The position numbers and the translations under genes were made by a program. This document shows positions 14,934-16,280 of a stretch of DNA of 16,280 nt, in pieces (positions within the stretch are counted from its first letter, which is position 1; each line of letters starts with the position of its first letter). Source of the DNA: Collinsella sp. (lineage in GTDB: Bacteria; Actinomycetota; Coriobacteriia; Coriobacteriales; Coriobacteriaceae); contig JAUMSH010000039.1 of assembly GCA_031292915.1 (NCBI GenBank), positions 1 to 16,280 of the forward strand. Reading direction: 5' to 3'. The notes under the pieces were generated by a model. It searched no databases. It was not told the origin of the DNA and saw only the letters and a program-made list of their open reading frames with translations.

Positions 14934-14966
14934 CTGCCAGGACGGCGGAAATCCCCGCCCCGGCAG
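14934..14966 (-). promoter_or_regulatory. Hairpin in the binding-protein leader, possible attenuator
   Basis: The 184-bp gap 14899-15082 has no gene. Near its downstream end, CTGCC/GGCAG (14934-14938 with 14962-14966) encloses GGCGG/CCGCC (14944-14948 with 14955-14959) across an asymmetric internal loop. It is followed on the minus strand by ATTCTATCCGTTTG, only moderately U-rich, about 35 bp before the ATG. A smaller CTATC/GATAG hairpin lies near 15032-15047. I see no known riboswitch or clear promoter in the gap. Confidence 0.45.
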
Positions 14967-15082
14967 CTATGCGAAGCCGATCGGCGCCCTGCGGTGCATC
15001 CGGACACCGGCCGGCATGGCAACGGAGAAATCCCTATCGCGTGGATAGAAACACCCGGTGGCACGGCTTGGCGCAGGTGCGG

Positions 15083-16276
15083 CTAAATCGTCTCGAGGAA
15101 GGCCTCGATGCGGGTCTGGAGCTGACCGGCATCCTCGCCGGCGTAGTCGGTCGTGATGTGCATAAACGGAATACCGGCCTCCTCGGCGGCCTTCTCCACG
15201 GCAAACGACTCCATCTCGTAGAGCGTGCAGAACTGCAGGGCCACGTCGACGATGCCGTCGGCATGCAGGTCCTTGGCCATCTGGACAATGTCCTTCATAC
15301 GCTGGTCGTTGGGCGTAAAGACGGCGCAGTTGATCTTAAAGTAGCGCTCGGCGATGGCGTCGAGCATCTCGTCGACCGTCTCGCCGGACTCGTCGACCAG
15401 GTCCTTGTAGTAGCGCGAGCCCGTGCAGGACTCCTCGCCCACCACAACGCCGCCGGCCTTCTCGATGAGGTTGAACAGCTTCCAGTTGGGCACGGCCATG
15501 GGCGTGCCGGTGTACAGGATGCGCTTGGTCCCCTTGGGCGCCACGCCCTCGCCGGCCTCGACACGCTGCTCGCACTCGGCGGCCATCTCGTTGATGGCTC
15601 CGGTCAGACGCGGCGTGTCGTCCATAAAGGCGGCCTGAACGGTCAGCAGGCTGTCGAGACCGCTGATGGGCGCCGGATCGGCAGCGCGCGTGGCAGCCAG
15701 ACGCTGCAGGGCGCGACGCTTCTCGTTGACGGCGTGGATGGCAGCCTTCAGGCGCTCGGGCGTAATCTTGACGCCGCACTCTTCCTCGATCTTGGCGGCA
15801 AGCTTCTTGACCTCGGCCTTCCAGGTCACGAGCGTCGACTCGTCGTGTACGTTGGGGATATCCATGACGTACATGTTCTTTTGCGTGGCAAAGAACTCGT
15901 AGGCCTTCTTCTTGCCATCGCAGGTGTTCTCGCCCACCACCAGGTCACTCGACTCGATGTAGGGGCAGACCTCGCCCAGCTTAAAGCCGGCAAAGCTCTT
16001 GATGAGCGGGCAGGTGTTACGCGGCAGATGCTCCTCGACCTTGTCCGTTGCCCAATCAGCGCCAGAGCACAGGCCCACAGGAATGCCGTCACAGGCAAGT
16101 ACGATCTCCTCGGGCACGTAGACGCAGAACGAACCGACGATCTTGGTGGCCTCGCCGGCCTCCTTCTTGTCGAGCATCTCCTTAATACGGCCGCTGTGGA
16201 TGTTGGTGGCGACAAAATCCAGGTAGGACGTGGACTTGGGGCGATTGTTCTGCGTCAGGAACATATCGCCGTACAT
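15083..16276 (-). CDS. Double-cubane-cluster protein / 2-hydroxyacyl-CoA dehydratase family, copy 2 (5' end at window edge)
   Basis: Paralogue of the 8405-9568 protein, 397 aa if it starts at the ATG at 16276; the frame is open to the window edge 4 bp further, so an upstream start cannot be excluded. Cysteines: C51 (S-F-C-V-Y-V-P-E-E-I), C62, C70, C89 (N-T-C-P-L-I-K), C104 (E-V-C-P-Y), C119 (N-T-C-D-G-K-K-K-A), C284 (E-E-S-C-T-G-S-R), C317 and C350 (L-Q-F-C-T). These core positions match copy 1. Copy 2 lacks two others: the G-C-P-V-G-G cysteine is replaced in T-G-T-P-M-A-V-P, and the C-M-D-D-C pair is reduced to one. It lies upstream of the transporter and without an adjacent activase, so it presumably depends on the activase at 7485-8249. 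It may be a second enzyme or the partner subunit of a heterodimer. Confidence 0.9.
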   Translation of the reverse strand: MYGDMFLTQNNRPKSTSYLDFVATNIHSGRIKEMLDKKEAGEATKIVGSFCVYVPEEIVLACDGIPVGLCSGADWATDKVEEHLPRNTCPLIKSFAGFKLGEVCPYIESSDLVVGENTCDGKKKAYEFFATQKNMYVMDIPNVHDESTLVTWKAEVKKLAAKIEEECGVKITPERLKAAIHAVNEKRRALQRLAATRAADPAPISGLDSLLTVQAAFMDDTPRLTGAINEMAAECEQRVEAGEGVAPKGTKRILYTGTPMAVPNWKLFNLIEKAGGVVVGEESCTGSRYYKDLVDESGETVDEMLDAIAERYFKINCAVFTPNDQRMKDIVQMAKDLHADGIVDVALQFCTLYEMESFAVEKAAEEAGIPFMHITTDYAGEDAGQLQTRIEAFLETI

Positions 16277-16280
16277 CTGG

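Overview
The window reads as GC-rich gut Actinomycetota, most likely Collinsella or a close Coriobacteriia relative. The basis is the high GC with C/G-rich third positions, the type of double-cubane-cluster proteins, the selenium genes and the many minus-strand operons. This assignment is inference from gene content; no 16S or other marker is present. All supported genes lie on the minus strand, so transcription runs from high to low coordinates. The first 19 bases are an exact Nextera (Tn5) mosaic-end adapter, so the left edge is a library artefact and not biology.

Layout in the direction of transcription. (a) 16276-9645: a double-cubane-cluster / 2-hydroxyacyl-CoA dehydratase-family protein (possibly cut at its 5' end), then a complete Opp/Dpp-type peptide ABC transporter in the order binding protein, permease, permease, ATPase, ATPase. 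A strong GC hairpin sits between the binding protein and the first permease. (b) 9568-3120: a seven-gene run with short gaps or overlaps, ending at a strong intrinsic terminator: a second double-cubane-cluster protein, its ATP-dependent activase, a GT4 glycosyltransferase, selD, yedF, a DUF3343 Se/S-carrier-like gene and a class-V aminotransferase fold cysteine desulfurase. A nested palindromic element fills the gap between the dehydratase-like gene and the activase gene. (c) 3052-1446: brnQ, then a tRNA-Pro/tRNA-Gly pair with a near-consensus promoter. (d) 1366-1: an AT-richer orphan gene with an AbiEi-like N-terminus and a degenerate PD-(D/E)XK-like C-terminus, bracketed by two inverted copies of a hairpin-forming repeat.

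The clearest hidden feature is that selD does not start where its long open frame starts. Reading through an in-frame UGA at 6212-6210 adds 20 residues (M-A-K-D-T-V-R-L-T ... S-G-Sec-A-A-K). This restores the whole catalytic N-terminus of selenophosphate synthetase, with selenocysteine at the position of the E. coli catalytic Cys17 and a lysine at position 20. The organism must therefore decode UGA as Sec, with selA, selB and tRNA-Sec elsewhere in the genome.

How the genes may work together. The desulfurase, the DUF3343 protein and YedF are a plausible route for mobilising and carrying selenium to SelD. The glycosyltransferase stop codon lies inside the selD start, which raises the possibility that selenophosphate also feeds a seleno-glycoside reaction. 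The activase supplies low-potential electrons to one or both double-cubane proteins. The peptide transporter between the two dehydratase-like genes may import their substrate or precursor. A linked uptake, reduction and selenium system is the most interesting hypothesis here, but only the gene linkage is seen in the sequence; the shared function is inferred.
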